From Vitellaria paradoxa (Eukaryota > Streptophyta > Magnoliopsida > Ericales > Sapotaceae), in assembly GCA_019916065.1 (NCBI GenBank), contig CM034236.1:20601508-20665507 (forward strand): a DNA stretch of 64,000 bases, written 5' to 3'. A program made the position numbers and the translations under genes. This document shows, piece after piece, positions 1-10,099 of the stretch. Positions within the stretch are counted from its first letter, which is position 1, and each line of letters opens with the position of its first letter. Under the pieces are notes generated by a model. That model did no database searches and was not told where the DNA came from. It saw only the letters and a program-made list of their open reading frames with translations.

Positions 1-940
1 TAAGGTTGTAGCATATTAGTTCCAAGGGAGTACTATTCATTGGTGGAGGTCTTACAGAGACATTGTTAATATTCATACCTTGACTTAGGAGGCATTTAAG
101 GAGGCGTTTAAGGAGGCATTTCTTGAGAGGTTTTTCCCTATGGTGATGAAGGAGATGAAAGTTTAGGAATTTATTTCGTTGGGCAAAGGAGTTTATCAGT
201 TAAAGACTATGAGAGAAGTTTGTAGAATTAACTAGATTTGCTCCACAGATTATACCAAATGAGGTAGCTAAGGCAAGGAAATTCGAATAGGGATTGAGTC
301 CTTATATCAAGAGACAGATCATTGGTTTGAGGCATTAAACTTATTCTGGTTTAGTGGCGGTAGCTCTCGCAGTTGATAGAAATACAATTAATTTTAGGTC
401 CAGGGCTCATGGAGGCCAAGGATAGGTTCAGGGACAGAATGTAATGCAGGCGTATGGTTCTGGTTCCAAGCAAAGGAAAGACAAAGAAAAAGTTAGTCTT
501 TCCAAGAGAAGATACCAGCAACAGAAGCCGTTTCCTTATCAGAAGAGGAGTAGTTCTGGTTCAAGTTCGTCGAGTGGTCAGCGACGACTGCAGTTTCAAT
601 CCCCACAAAAGAGAAAATATCAAGATCAATTTGGATAGAGATTGTGCTACAAATGTCACAAGCCAGGGCATGTGCAGTCTAATTGCCCTTTTACTGAGGC
701 ATCTCAAGGGACTGTTGAGCTAAGTGCTCAATAGGTTGGTTCTCGTTAGGCTCAACAATATCCAGTAAGGCCTGCACCACTGATGCAACAACAACCCATG
801 CAATAGATTCAACAATTCCACCAACAGCGTGATGGTGGTGGTGGCGGTGGCTAGTAGGGAAAAGGTGGGGGTGATGGCAACTCAGGGAGTCAAAGGATTT
901 AGGAGCGTGCCTACACACTTGCATAGTGAGAGGATACTCC
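1..940 (+). pseudogene. gag pseudogene of gypsy element 1
   Basis: Gag makes the virus-like particle that packages element RNA. From about 90 the frames read like the plant retrotransposon gag domain (FLERFFP, later RFAPQIIPNEVAKARKFE and LSPYIKRQI). A CCHC zinc knuckle lies at 645-686 with the right spacing, C-X2-C-X4-H-X4-C (CYKCHKPGHVQSNC). It is followed by a Q/P-rich linker and a Gly-rich stretch near 830-850. The frame is broken many times. The stretch at 88-121 contains short repeats of aggaggc(g/a)ttta type that look like local slippage. The start lies upstream of the window. Membership is clear from the zinc knuckle and the pol that follows. Confidence 0.8.
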
Positions 941-959
941 ATATGTTTCTATGATACGT

Positions 960-2420
960 GGTACATTTTTTTTGTTTAATATTTGGGTGCATGTTTTGTT
1001 TGATAGTGGCACATCACATTCATTCATCTCGCATGCATGAGAAAGACTCCAAACACTTTTTTCCTGGAGTGGTTTATGACTATGAGGATGTATTTCCGAA
1101 GGAGTTGTGAGAATTACCCCTCAAAGGGAGATCCATTTTTGTTTAGATCTTGTGCCAAGAGTTTTTCCTATTTCTGTAGCTCTAAACCGCATAGCACTGG
1201 TGGAGTTGAAAGAATTAAAAATTTAGTTGAATGATTTGTATGCTTTAGGTTTTATTCGACCTAACACATTGCTGTGGGAAGCATCGACAGTTTTTGCGAA
1301 AAAAGAAAAATAAGACTTTGAGGCTTTGTGTTGATTATCGGTTGTTGAATTCGGTGACTATTAAGAATAAATATCCATTGTTGAAAATAGATGATTTGTT
1401 TGAACAGTTTCAAGGTTCAACGTGCTTTTCTAAAATTGATCTTCGATCAAGTTATCACCAGCTAAGGATTCGGGAGGAGAATATTCCTAAGACTACGTTT
1501 CATTCCCGATATGGTCATTTTAAGTTTATGGTAATGCCATTCAGGTTAACGAATGCTCTGAAAGTATTTACAGATTTAATGAATAGGATTTTCTGATCCC
1601 ACTTGGATTTGTTTGTGGTAGTGTTCATTGATGATATTTTGATTTATTCTCTTGATGAGTATGAGCACAAGTAACATTTGACGACAGTTTTGCAGATACT
1701 TCAGGATCATAAGTTGTATGCTAAGACTAGTAAATGTGAATTTTGGTTATCTGAAGTAAAGTTTTTAGGTCATGTGGTTTCTAGTAAAGGAATTGTAGTA
1801 GATTGTTCTAAGATTATGGTTGTGTTAGATTGGGCATGACCGAGATTTGTTTTTGAGATCCGTAGTTTCTTGGGGTTGGCTAGTTATTACCACTATTTCA
1901 TTTAAGATTTCTCTCGATTGGCAGGTCCATTAACTCAGTTAACTCGAAAGGGAGTTAAATTTGAATAGGATAAGGCTTGTGAGATTTTAATGAATTGAAG
2001 CGTAAATTGACTGAAGCTCCTGTGTTGATCATACATGAACATGGAGTGGGATATTCGGTGTATTATAATGCTTCATATGAAGGTTTGGGATGCATCTTGA
2101 TGCAGAATGATCAAGTAGTAGCGTATAGGTCAAGGCAATTAAAATCACATGAGAAGAATTACCCTACACATGATTTGGAGTTGGCTGCGATGATTTTTGC
2201 TTTAAAGACTTGGCGGCATTATTTGTATGCTGAGAGATTTAATGTGTATTCAGATCACAAGAAATTAAAGTATTTGTTCACTCAGCGTGATTTGAATATG
2301 AAGCAGATGAGGTAGATGAAAGTCTTAGAGGATCATGATTTTGATCTCCAGTATCATCTGAGGAAGGCTAACGTAGTGCTTAATGCTTTGAGTAGGAAGT
2401 CACAGAGTTTGGTAGGTATG
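960..2420 (+). pseudogene. pol pseudogene of gypsy element 1: protease remnant, reverse transcriptase, RNase H
   Basis: The protease active-site motif FDSGTSHSFIS is at 999-1031, but the DVFPKEL motif that normally lies about 150 codons later starts at about 1087, so most of the protease is deleted. The reverse transcriptase is readable from 1294 ([42 protein letters not shown]). Its catalytic box FIDDIL starts at 1624, just after a stop near 1595. RNase H runs about 1995-2315 with [12 protein letters not shown] and [10 protein letters not shown]. Its first catalytic Asp is changed to Asn (YYNAS, codon 2067-2069). At least six in-frame stops or shifts are visible, so no activity is expected. 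Confidence 0.87.
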
Positions 2421-2679
2421 ATAGTTTGTTCCCAGTGGCGTCTTCATGAAATGTTGGTGATTTTAAGTTTTGGGGGATGAAGACGATGAAGATGGCACAA
2501 TATATTCTAGTTTGAATTTTTTACAAATGGTACCTATGCTGTTGATATAAGTTATTGAGGCTCAACAGAATAATTAATATTCTCAAAACATGAAATATTA
2601 TTTATCTCCAGAATAAGAAGTTGAAGGTTTTAAAGATAAGATTTTTTGGCCTGATGTGGATGGACTTCGTGAAGAAGTA

Positions 2680-3880
2680 CTTTGGGAGTTTCATCACTCA
2701 AGATTTAGTACATCCTGGAGGCACTAAGATGTAGAAAGATTTGGGAGTGTTAGTACTGGTGGTGTGCATGAAGCACGATGTGACGGCGTTCGTGTCTTGT
2801 TGTCTAACCTGTCAATAGGTAAACGCCAAGCACCAAAGGCCGGCTAGTTTGTTACAGCTATTGCCAGTGGCGCAGTAGAAGTGGGACCATGTGACTATGG
2901 ATTTTATGACGAGTTTTGCCAAGGACTCATAAGGGACATAATGCCATTTAGATGACTCTGGATTGATTGACTAAATCAACTCATTTTCTACTTATTTGGA
3001 ATAAAGATTCTATGGAGGAGTAGTGACAGCTCTACATTCGTTATATTATTCGATTACACAGTATGCCTTTGTCGATTTTGTTAGACTGAGACCTAGTGTT
3101 CATAGCGCAGTTTTGACAGAGTTTGCAGGAGGCACTGGGAACTCAATTGTGTTTTAGTACAGCATTTCATCTGCAGATAGACGGGCAACTAGAGTAGACT
3201 ATTCAAATTTTGGAGGATATGGTTAGGTCTTGTGTGTTGACTCTAGGAGGAAATTCGGAAGGCCATTTTCCATTGATTGAATTTGTATATAATAGTTATC
3301 AAGTGAGTATTGGTATGGCTCCGTATGAGACTTTGTATGGATGACCTTGTAAATCTCCTTTGTGTTAGGCTAAACTGGAGAACCTGTGATGGTTGGTCCT
3401 GATTCGGTGAAATAGGCATCAGAAAAGATTCAAATGATCCGGTAGAGACTTTTAACAGCTCAGAGCAGACAGAAGAGTTATGCTGATAAGTAGAGATGGC
3501 CGTTGGAGTTTCAGGTCGGTGATTTTGTGTTTTTGAAAGTTTTACCAGAAAGGGTATTATTCGATTTGGAAAACATGGAAAGCTTTCACCAAGGTACACT
3601 AGACCCTTTGAGATTATTGGAAGAATTGGCAAGGTAGCGTATATGCGAGCGCTTCCTCCACAGTTAGCTAGGGTTCATAATGTGTTTCACGTATCGATGC
3701 TCCAGAAGTATATACCGAATCCTTCTCATGTAATTAATTGGGAGAAATTGGATATTGAGGAGGACATGACTTTTGAAAATTTCCAGTTCAGATAAAGGAC
3801 AGGCATGAATGGGTTTTGCATGGCAAGACCATTCGTTTGGTTCACATTTTATCGTGACATTGTGGAGTTAAGAATCCACT
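2680..3880 (+). pseudogene. integrase pseudogene of gypsy element 1
   Basis: Integrase joins element cDNA to host DNA. The zinc-binding N-terminus is recognisable at about 2690-2820 (HHSRFST, HPGGTK, CCLTCQ). The catalytic core starts with WDHVTMDFMTSF near 2884-2920, and a later part reads STAFHLQIDGQ and IEFVYNSYQVSIGMAPYETLYG (about 3160-3345). The C-terminal tail near 3640-3860 carries LPPQLARVHNVFHVSML-like residues and the chromodomain-like end of Tekay-type elements. Stops occur every few dozen codons, several where Gln or Trp would be expected. The antisense open frame at 3243-3632 is a shadow of this region. Confidence 0.82.
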
Positions 3881-3965
3881 TAGGAGTATGAGTAGTGATA
3901 CAGTTAAAGTACCCATCCCTATTTTTTTATTGAGGTATGTTATGTAAATTTCGAGGATGAAATTT

Positions 3966-3981
3966 TATAAGGGGGAATGAA
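3966..3981 (+). other. Polypurine tract of gypsy element 1
   Basis: The purine-rich run aagggggaatga lies directly before TGTAATACC, the start of the 3' LTR. This is the usual plus-strand priming site of LTR retrotransposons. Confidence 0.65.
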
Positions 3982-4333
3982 TGTAATACCCGATTTTTAT
4001 TTTTAGTTTATGTATTACTTTGGACCGATAAAATATTTAAACTAAGATTAGATTAGTTTATTTTATTCTTCTAGGGCCGGGTTTGGCCCAAAGTGGTATT
4101 GGGTTGGACAATTGAGCCAAAGGCCCTGCTATTCTTTTCTCTTTCTTTTCTTTTTTTCTTTCTTTTTCTTTTCTTCTCCCTGTGGGTCTCAGCCACTTCC
4201 AGAGAATAAGGAAAAGAGAGAAAGAGAGTGAGTTCTGGGAAGAAAGATCAACAGACCGAGCTAGTATTTGACGCCGTACAATCGTGGTGGTGTCTGTTTT
4301 CCGTGGGTTCACTCAAGATGCGAGAATCGACGC
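3982..4333 (+). repeat. 3' LTR (start only) of gypsy element 1, cut by assembly gap
   Basis: The LTR begins TGTAATACCCG right after the purine tract. It contains a C/T-rich block (about 4126-4185) and is then interrupted by 100 N. No matching 5' LTR is in the window, so length and age cannot be judged. Confidence 0.7.
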
Positions 4334-4433
4334 NNNNNNNNNNNNNNNNNNNNNNNNNNNNNNNNNNNNNNNNNNNNNNNNNNNNNNNNNNNNNNNNNNN
4401 NNNNNNNNNNNNNNNNNNNNNNNNNNNNNNNNN
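4334..4433. other. Assembly gap (100 N)
   Basis: Exactly 100 unknown bases, the usual placeholder for a scaffold join of unknown size. The two sides belong to different elements, so sequence is missing and the order or orientation across it should be treated as provisional. Confidence 0.97.
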
Positions 4434-5185
4434 GATGTGATTGAATCCTTATATACAATTGTAAAACTTGTATGTTTAGGGTTCTTGTTTGTCTAGATCT
4501 ATTTTCTAATGTTTTCAAAACCTTCGAAAACATATGTAGTCGATCATTTTCCTTGAGATCACCGATAACTACATATGATTAGAATTTTCTTAATACTTTG
4601 AAAATATAGAAAACGAATCTAGATTTATTTTATGGTTTTCTTTTCCTTTTGATTTTCAAAATATTCGAAAACTTGTAACCTCAATCATATTTCCTTGAAA
4701 TCCCTGATGACGTTACTTGATTATAACTTTCTTCATATTTGGAAATCAAAGAAAAGAATTCTAGACCAAAGAATGTTTCAAGATGAAATCTTTCTGATTT
4801 TATTTATCCTAAAACACGTGATTTTAAAACAGTACTTTGGAATTAATGTTTTCACGATGAAATTTATCCAGTTTACTTTTCCTAAACGTGAGCTGTAAAC
4901 TGAGATAATAGTCACATCTAATATGAGAATAAATGTTTACCCAGATTTGTAGGTTAGATCAAGTCTTTTTTCATTTTGAATACTTGCAATTTTATTTTAT
5001 TTGTTAATCAGTTAAAAACCAATCCAAAACCCAAAACTTATCTTTTCATGTACTTAAAGCTAAACAGTCGGTAAAAGAACTTAGAAAACCCTAGTGTTTA
5101 ATCTCATAGTTCCCTATGGATTTGACCTCGGACTCATCGAGTTAAAACTACACTGCACACCCTTGCACTTGAGGGTTAGTTTACA
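4434..5185 (+). repeat. 5' LTR (partial) of short LTR element, family A
   Basis: The block ends with a conserved tail: tccctatggatttgacctcg, then a cccttgcacttgagggttag stretch ending TTTACA. The same tail recurs at 8635-8708 and, reverse-complemented, at 60074-60180. Inner stretches also correspond to 7980-8600 (for example cctaaacgtgagctgtaaac against cctaaacgagagtataaaac), but divergence is large. The start is lost in the gap. The two LTRs may belong to one very old element or to two related ones. Confidence 0.65.
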
Positions 5186-7301
5186 CGCACATTCTACAAG
5201 CGGTCAACTTCCTTTTCAAAATGCTTTCTGTGGGCCACAGTCTTTGATTGAAAAGTTACCACCTGTACACTCAATGACCTCCTTTTGAAAACTTAATCTC
5301 CTTTTTTTCTATTATTAGATTGGGACTCTGAATTTGTGTGGACATAGGAAATTGTGGTTTTATGGTCAATTCATCAAATATTCTCCTTTCTTTTGTAGTT
5401 TGTCATGGCACCAAGGGCCAAACATGCTGCGAATAGGCAACTACGGTCAACATCTTTTGATTGAAGTCAATTTTGGAGGAATAAAATAAAACCAAATACG
5501 GTGATGTTTGGGTATATAAACTAGTAATAATAGAGAGATATTGGTAGATTGATCAATTTCACACTGAGAAATTCATTGCTTCAGCATAATTTTGAGAGAC
5601 GACAGTGGATTCATATTGCTAAGTTTCTTACCCATTGTATAGTGGATTTAGTTAGGGAGATTTTTGCTAATGTCAAAGAGAATTCTATAGTTTGGAGAAG
5701 GGGTCGGGAACGAATTGTTAGTTGGGTTCGAGGGGTTGAGATAGTTCTCACACCAGATGACTTTGCACAAGTTTTTCAACTACCTAGTGTCCCAAATCCT
5801 GAATTCACTTATCCTTCTGATGGTACCCCACCGTTGCCTGTAATAGCTTCTAAAATCCTATTAGAGGGTCACATGGAATTGTTTCCCTTTTTATTTCCCT
5901 TGATATATTAGTGACTAGTGAATGTTTTAGCATTTAGTCCAATGGTGGTATTATTTATAGAAATAACAAATGGTTTGGTTTCAATCTTGAATGGGGAACT
6001 TAAAATAGAGCATAAAATTTTCAAAGTGTTGCAGACTTGTCACTTGAGACCATTGAATTGAAAGTGTGTCAAGGATTAGAATTCATGAGATTTAGTCATT
6101 CACATATGTCAAGACATAAGTGGAGACTTAAAACCCTTTACTTTGTGTGCTTTGAGCCTAACCTTTTGTTTTTAAGGGTTTTATAATTACTGATCTTTAT
6201 AATTTCTTTTGTCTCACTTTTCTTGGATGGCTTCACCACTTAATTTGCATTGGTATTAAATGCACAAGGCATTATTTTTGATTCATATGTGTAGATTAAT
6301 ACCTCTGACAAAGTGTTAATAACCTTAAAAGTGATGTTAGGCCCTCTTTCTTATATTTGAAAGCCTGTAACTTTTCCTTGATTACATAGCCGTTGGAGCC
6401 ATTTTGAAGCCTTTAAAGAAATAAAAAAAGTAAATGAAGTTTTTTTATTTAGCCGACCCTTGTATGTCACGGGATACTGGTGCAACTTTGTATCAAAGTT
6501 ATTAAGGGAAGAACGTGGAATTGTAAAAAAAAAAACTCCCCCCCAAAAAAATAATAAACAAAAAAATAGGGACATAACATTTCATAAGTTCATTATTATT
6601 GGTCCCATATATATATAAAAATGGCCAAGTTACAATCCAGTAAAGGCCTAATGAACTTTAGGTGAAAGACACTTATAAGAGCATTGATTTATTTCATGTG
6701 GTTGATAGTAGTTATCTTGTTTGTGTATCGATACATTCCATTCATGAAGCTATGAAACACTTGACACTTTAATTCTTTCAGTAGCCTCTTGATTGGGTTC
6801 ATTGCATTCATTTGATATTGTAATCTTTCATGAACCATGAGATTAACCCTTCTTGAGTGATTTCATTTCTGAGTAACCAATTTGGTGAGATTTGAAGTCA
6901 AGACCGCAGTATTTTCAGTATATTTGATGGCTATTTTGAATGAACGATATGAATTGGCACACTTGGAGTAAGATGGTTGAAAAGTTAGGTGAGTCTAATA
7001 CACATTACAAGAATTTATGCTAAAATTTAAAATTTTGTTACTTATTTCTTATTGAACTTAAATTAAGAGTTATTGAAATGATTATTACCATCCATTGGAT
7101 TAGTCTAGGAATTTTGTGGATAGATTCACTGCAAACCCTCACAAGACTTCACTCATCCACTAGGGAGACCTAGGGGTTTAAAAGGCTTGCTATACGTAGC
7201 TAAGTGTAGCCTTGTTTCCAACGAAAAGAGAAGTAGGGTAATAATTTTATTTCATTTCAATAAAGCCATTGCTAGGGACTAGCAATGTTCAAGTTGGGGG
7301 G
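5186..7301 (+). mobile_element. Internal region of short LTR element (family A), non-autonomous
   Basis: Only about 2.1 kb separates the two LTR-like blocks and no protease, reverse transcriptase or integrase motif is present, so the element must depend on enzymes from elsewhere. It holds one degenerate gag-like ORF (5405-5911). From 5912 to about 7300 there is non-coding sequence whose last 250 bp match the minus-strand copy at 61600-61760 (tccactaggg, cctaggggtttaaa, agcaatgttcaagttggggg). The purine tract aagttgggggg at 7291-7301 immediately precedes the 3' LTR. I could not identify a primer-binding site after 5185. LARD- or TR-GAG-like classification is inference. Confidence 0.65.
5405..5911 (+). 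pseudogene. gag-like 'putative plant transposon protein' ORF of family A element
   Basis: A start ATG at 5405 reads MAPRAKHAANRQLRSTSFD and then hits a stop. After frame changes a long open stretch runs 5549-5911. It contains LVREIFANVKEN, WVRGVEIVLTPDDFAQVFQL and PSVPNPEFTYPSDG. The pattern 'LVREFYAN ... VRGK ... F ... INxFxGL' is what I know from the Pfam 'putative plant transposon protein' domain found in many plant non-autonomous LTR elements. Its molecular role is unknown, possibly gag-like. The copy is broken by at least two stops or frameshifts. Family assignment is by remembered pattern, so moderate confidence. Confidence 0.55.
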
Positions 7302-8710
7302 TGTGATTACACTTAAAAAGTATAATTACAAATTCCATTTTTTGACCTTAATTCATGCATTAAGTTTATTTTCTAAATTACATAAAAGATGATGCAATAA
7401 TCGAGATTAGTAGTGATGAAAAGTGACTCAAAGGATGAAAAAGAGCCAGTGGTCCGGACACCCATATGAGCAGTCTAGACTAGGTCAAGAACCAGGTAAG
7501 AGAAACAAAGTAGAAAGCAAAGATGAGGAGACTATGATCCAGACACCCCCACGGTTGGTCCAAACCACTGCAGGTTATTTGGCATGACTTTATTCAATTT
7601 TAGGGTTTTTACGTATCATTATGTATACGAATATTGTACAGCCGTATGGACACTTTTACATTACATTCTTTCCAGAGTTTTTAAAGAGTTTTTGAGTGTT
7701 TTTATTTTGGAGAATGCTTGCAAGATTCTTTAGATTGTTCGTAGGAGCGATATCAATTTTTGTTGCTCATCGTTTTGCATCCGATTCGGTTTCACAGTAT
7801 GGTACTCTTATTCACTGATTTAATAATAGTATTTTTTATCTGTTTTCTTGATCTGTTTATCTTTATGCTTGTTATGAATCGTAAATCAATGTTAGCTTAA
7901 CTTTATTCTTTTTGATTCAACGAATCAAGAAATGGTGGGTTATTGTAAGTGACATGATGTGCGTAGATCTTTGCATGTTATGTAATAACATATGCATAGA
8001 GATCTACACTTTTCAAGTCTAATTTTATTTGTTTCAAAAATATTTGAAAATGAAAATCCTTGACTATATTCTCTATAATCACTGGTAAAGATTTTCAATT
8101 AAAAATGTTGCATTAATTTTTTCTTTTGAAATAAAAGAATTAAATTTGGACCCAAGTGATATTAAAGAAAATTTTCTAGTTTTATAATCCTAAACGAGAG
8201 TATAAAACTGAGTATTAGGGAAATGATAGGTTTTCAACGAAAATATCTTTCCAATCTATTTGTTCTTTAACATGAAATTTAGATTATAGTAAGTGCACAA
8301 CACGTTGTGAAGTAATCAACCCACTTAGAATTGAAAGTTGAATCAAGACTCTTATTTAATTGATTAATTGTCATTTAAATCATCTCCGTAGTTAATTAAT
8401 CATTGTTTTAAATTCTAAACTTATTCTCTTACTTGGTTTGTTTTTTTATTTGAGTAATCTGCTGCTAGTTGTAACTTTTATTGAATTCAAAACACCTTTC
8501 GAACTTATTTACTCCTGAATAATTGGTAGTGAATTTTTTTTTTCAAAACCTAGAAACTTAATATTCTTCAAATTTCTGAACCTTATTGAACTTAGGATTA
8601 GTAAATTTCTAAAACCCAGAAACTAATATGTAGGTTCCCTGTGGATTTGACCTCGGTCTCACCGAGTTAAAACTACACCGCACACCCTTGCACATAGAGG
8701 TTAGTTTAGG
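7302..8710 (+). repeat. 3' LTR of family A element
   Basis: It starts TGTGATTACACTT directly after the purine tract aagttgggggg and ends at about 8708 with the conserved tail shared with 5110-5185 and the complement of 60074-60180. Length is about 1.4 kb, close to the 1.49-kb minus-strand copy. Near 7450-7560 it carries repeated ggtccggac/cagtctagac-like motifs, the counterpart of the gaccgtctgg repeats at 61200-61300. It is inserted at the truncated end of a CACTA transposase gene (from about 8725). Confidence 0.7.
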
Positions 8711-8734
8711 TGTAATATTTAGAGGTGGTTAGTA

Positions 8735-10097
8735 CTCCAACCAGATAAGTTGGCATATGCTGGGAAGTCATTAAGCGTACTTCAACCAGATAAGTTGGCA
8801 TATGCTGGGAAGTCATTAAGCGTCCACAATAAGCTTGCACGAAAGTTGAACATTTCATTGGACGTAGCATCAAAAGTCATCACACCTTCAGTCCACAATT
8901 CCTGCAACTTTTCTATCAACGATTGCAAATAGACATCAATTTTGTCTCCTAGCCTTTTTGGCCCATCAATGAGAGTTGAAAGAATTAGAAACGATTGCTT
9001 CATGCACAACCACGGCGAAAGGTTATAAGGAACAAGGACAACTAGCCATATAGTTTGCACTATATCATCGCTCAAAAAGGATCTACCCTATCCGTAGCCA
9101 AACCAAGTCAGACATTCTGACTGTCTGAGGAGAAGTCTAGATGTTGTTGTTCAAAATTTTTCCAGGCTGAGGAGTTAGACAGATGCACTTTTTTCTATTA
9201 TCATGACTGTTCTCTACATGTCATCTCAATAATTTCATTGTCTTTGATGATATAAACAACTTCTTCAACCTTGGCTTCAGAGGAAAGTATCAGATTTCCT
9301 TTGCAGCGATTGGTTTCGCACTCTTTCTTCGCCAACCATTGGTGTAGGCTACAATGCCTTGCTTCCATCTAGAACTATCGTATACAAGGCATTTGTCAAG
9401 GGTTGCATGCTCATTTTGGAATAACATACAACTATTCAGGCATGCATCTCATGTCTCATATGTGAAACCCAAATCTTCTGTCAACTTACAAGCTTGATAG
9501 TAGGACTTACAGACCCTTGCACCATCTGGTAGGACCTTTTTAACAGCTCTAGTAACATGTCGAATGAGCTACTGGTCCATTGGTTCAGAACTTTCAGGTG
9601 CAATAACTCAACTATGAAAGACAAGTGATTATAATTCTAGTATTTGGGATATAACTTGGCATTTGCATCATCTAAAACTCTAAAAAAACTCAATGCATCT
9701 TCATTGGCACCAAACCTTGGATTACTTACACCTGCTTAATCCGCTGTAGTACTTGGTTTTGGGGCACGTATCTCAGTTATGATAGCCTACATTATTTCCA
9801 TCATCTGATCACCAGGCACCACATTGTCATGTAGATCTACTCTTTCCTCAATATGCCCAACGAAATGTAAACCTCCTTATGTTTTGTCCAATTCTTAATA
9901 GTCTTTAAGAACCTGTGTCTCGGCTGATGGTCCTTTACCACATCCCAAGTGAAATGATATCGATTGATACATTTTCTACACAGGCAATTGATCAATTGCT
10001 GAGCAGTCAACAGGTAGGTGTACACAATAAAGTTGTCAATCCCTTGGACATATCGAGAGGACAACCTACCCGGCTAGTCAATCTAGTTCTTGTCCAT
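8735..10097 (-). pseudogene. TNP2-type CACTA transposase pseudogene (copy 1)
   Basis: Read on the minus strand, an ATG at 10097 opens a transposase-associated domain: RYVQGIDNFI, LCRKCINRYHFTWDVVKDH, TIKNWTKH (ORF part 9837-10064). Around 9260-9560 come DLGFTYET, DACLNSCMLF, HATLDKCLVY and YFPLKPRLKK. The core follows at 8782-9075: WLVVLVPYNLSPWLCMKQ, ILSTLIDGPKRLGDKIDVYL, SLLWTLNDFPAYANLSG. These match the TNP2 family, the catalytic transposase of En/Spm elements. The frame is broken between the blocks and ends after GWST. A 15-codon stretch is duplicated at its 3' end. Non-functional. Confidence 0.85.
8738..8825 (-). repeat. 45-bp tandem duplication inside TNP2 pseudogene
   Basis: The stretch starting caaccagataagttggcata occurs at 8738 and again at 8783, exactly 45 bp apart, so 15 codons (around LNDFPAYANLSG on the minus strand) are repeated without a frameshift. 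Confidence 0.9.
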
Positions 10098-10099
10098 TA

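Larger units (their letters stand above)
1..3981 (+). mobile_element. Ty3/gypsy (Tekay/Del-like) retrotransposon 1, internal region, 5' end outside window
   Basis: The order gag - protease - reverse transcriptase - RNase H - integrase can be read along the + strand, which is Ty3/gypsy order. The integrase is followed by a degenerate tail with the pattern of plant chromoviruses of the Tekay/Del type (near 3780-3870, residues like GKTIRLVHIL). The 5' LTR and primer site lie before the window. A purine tract (about 3969-3980) precedes the 3' LTR. The coding region is heavily broken by stops and frameshifts and has lost most of its protease. It is non-functional in itself. Clade assignment is by recalled motif similarity and is less certain than the superfamily. 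Confidence 0.88.

Noticed and set aside
3243..3632. 129-codon minus-strand frame
   Set aside because: Antisense shadow of the integrase pseudogene on the + strand.
1..3981. An integrated pararetrovirus rather than a retrotransposon
   Set aside because: Integrase, a polypurine tract and an LTR start are present and no movement-protein or coat-protein motif is seen, so Ty3/gypsy is the better reading.
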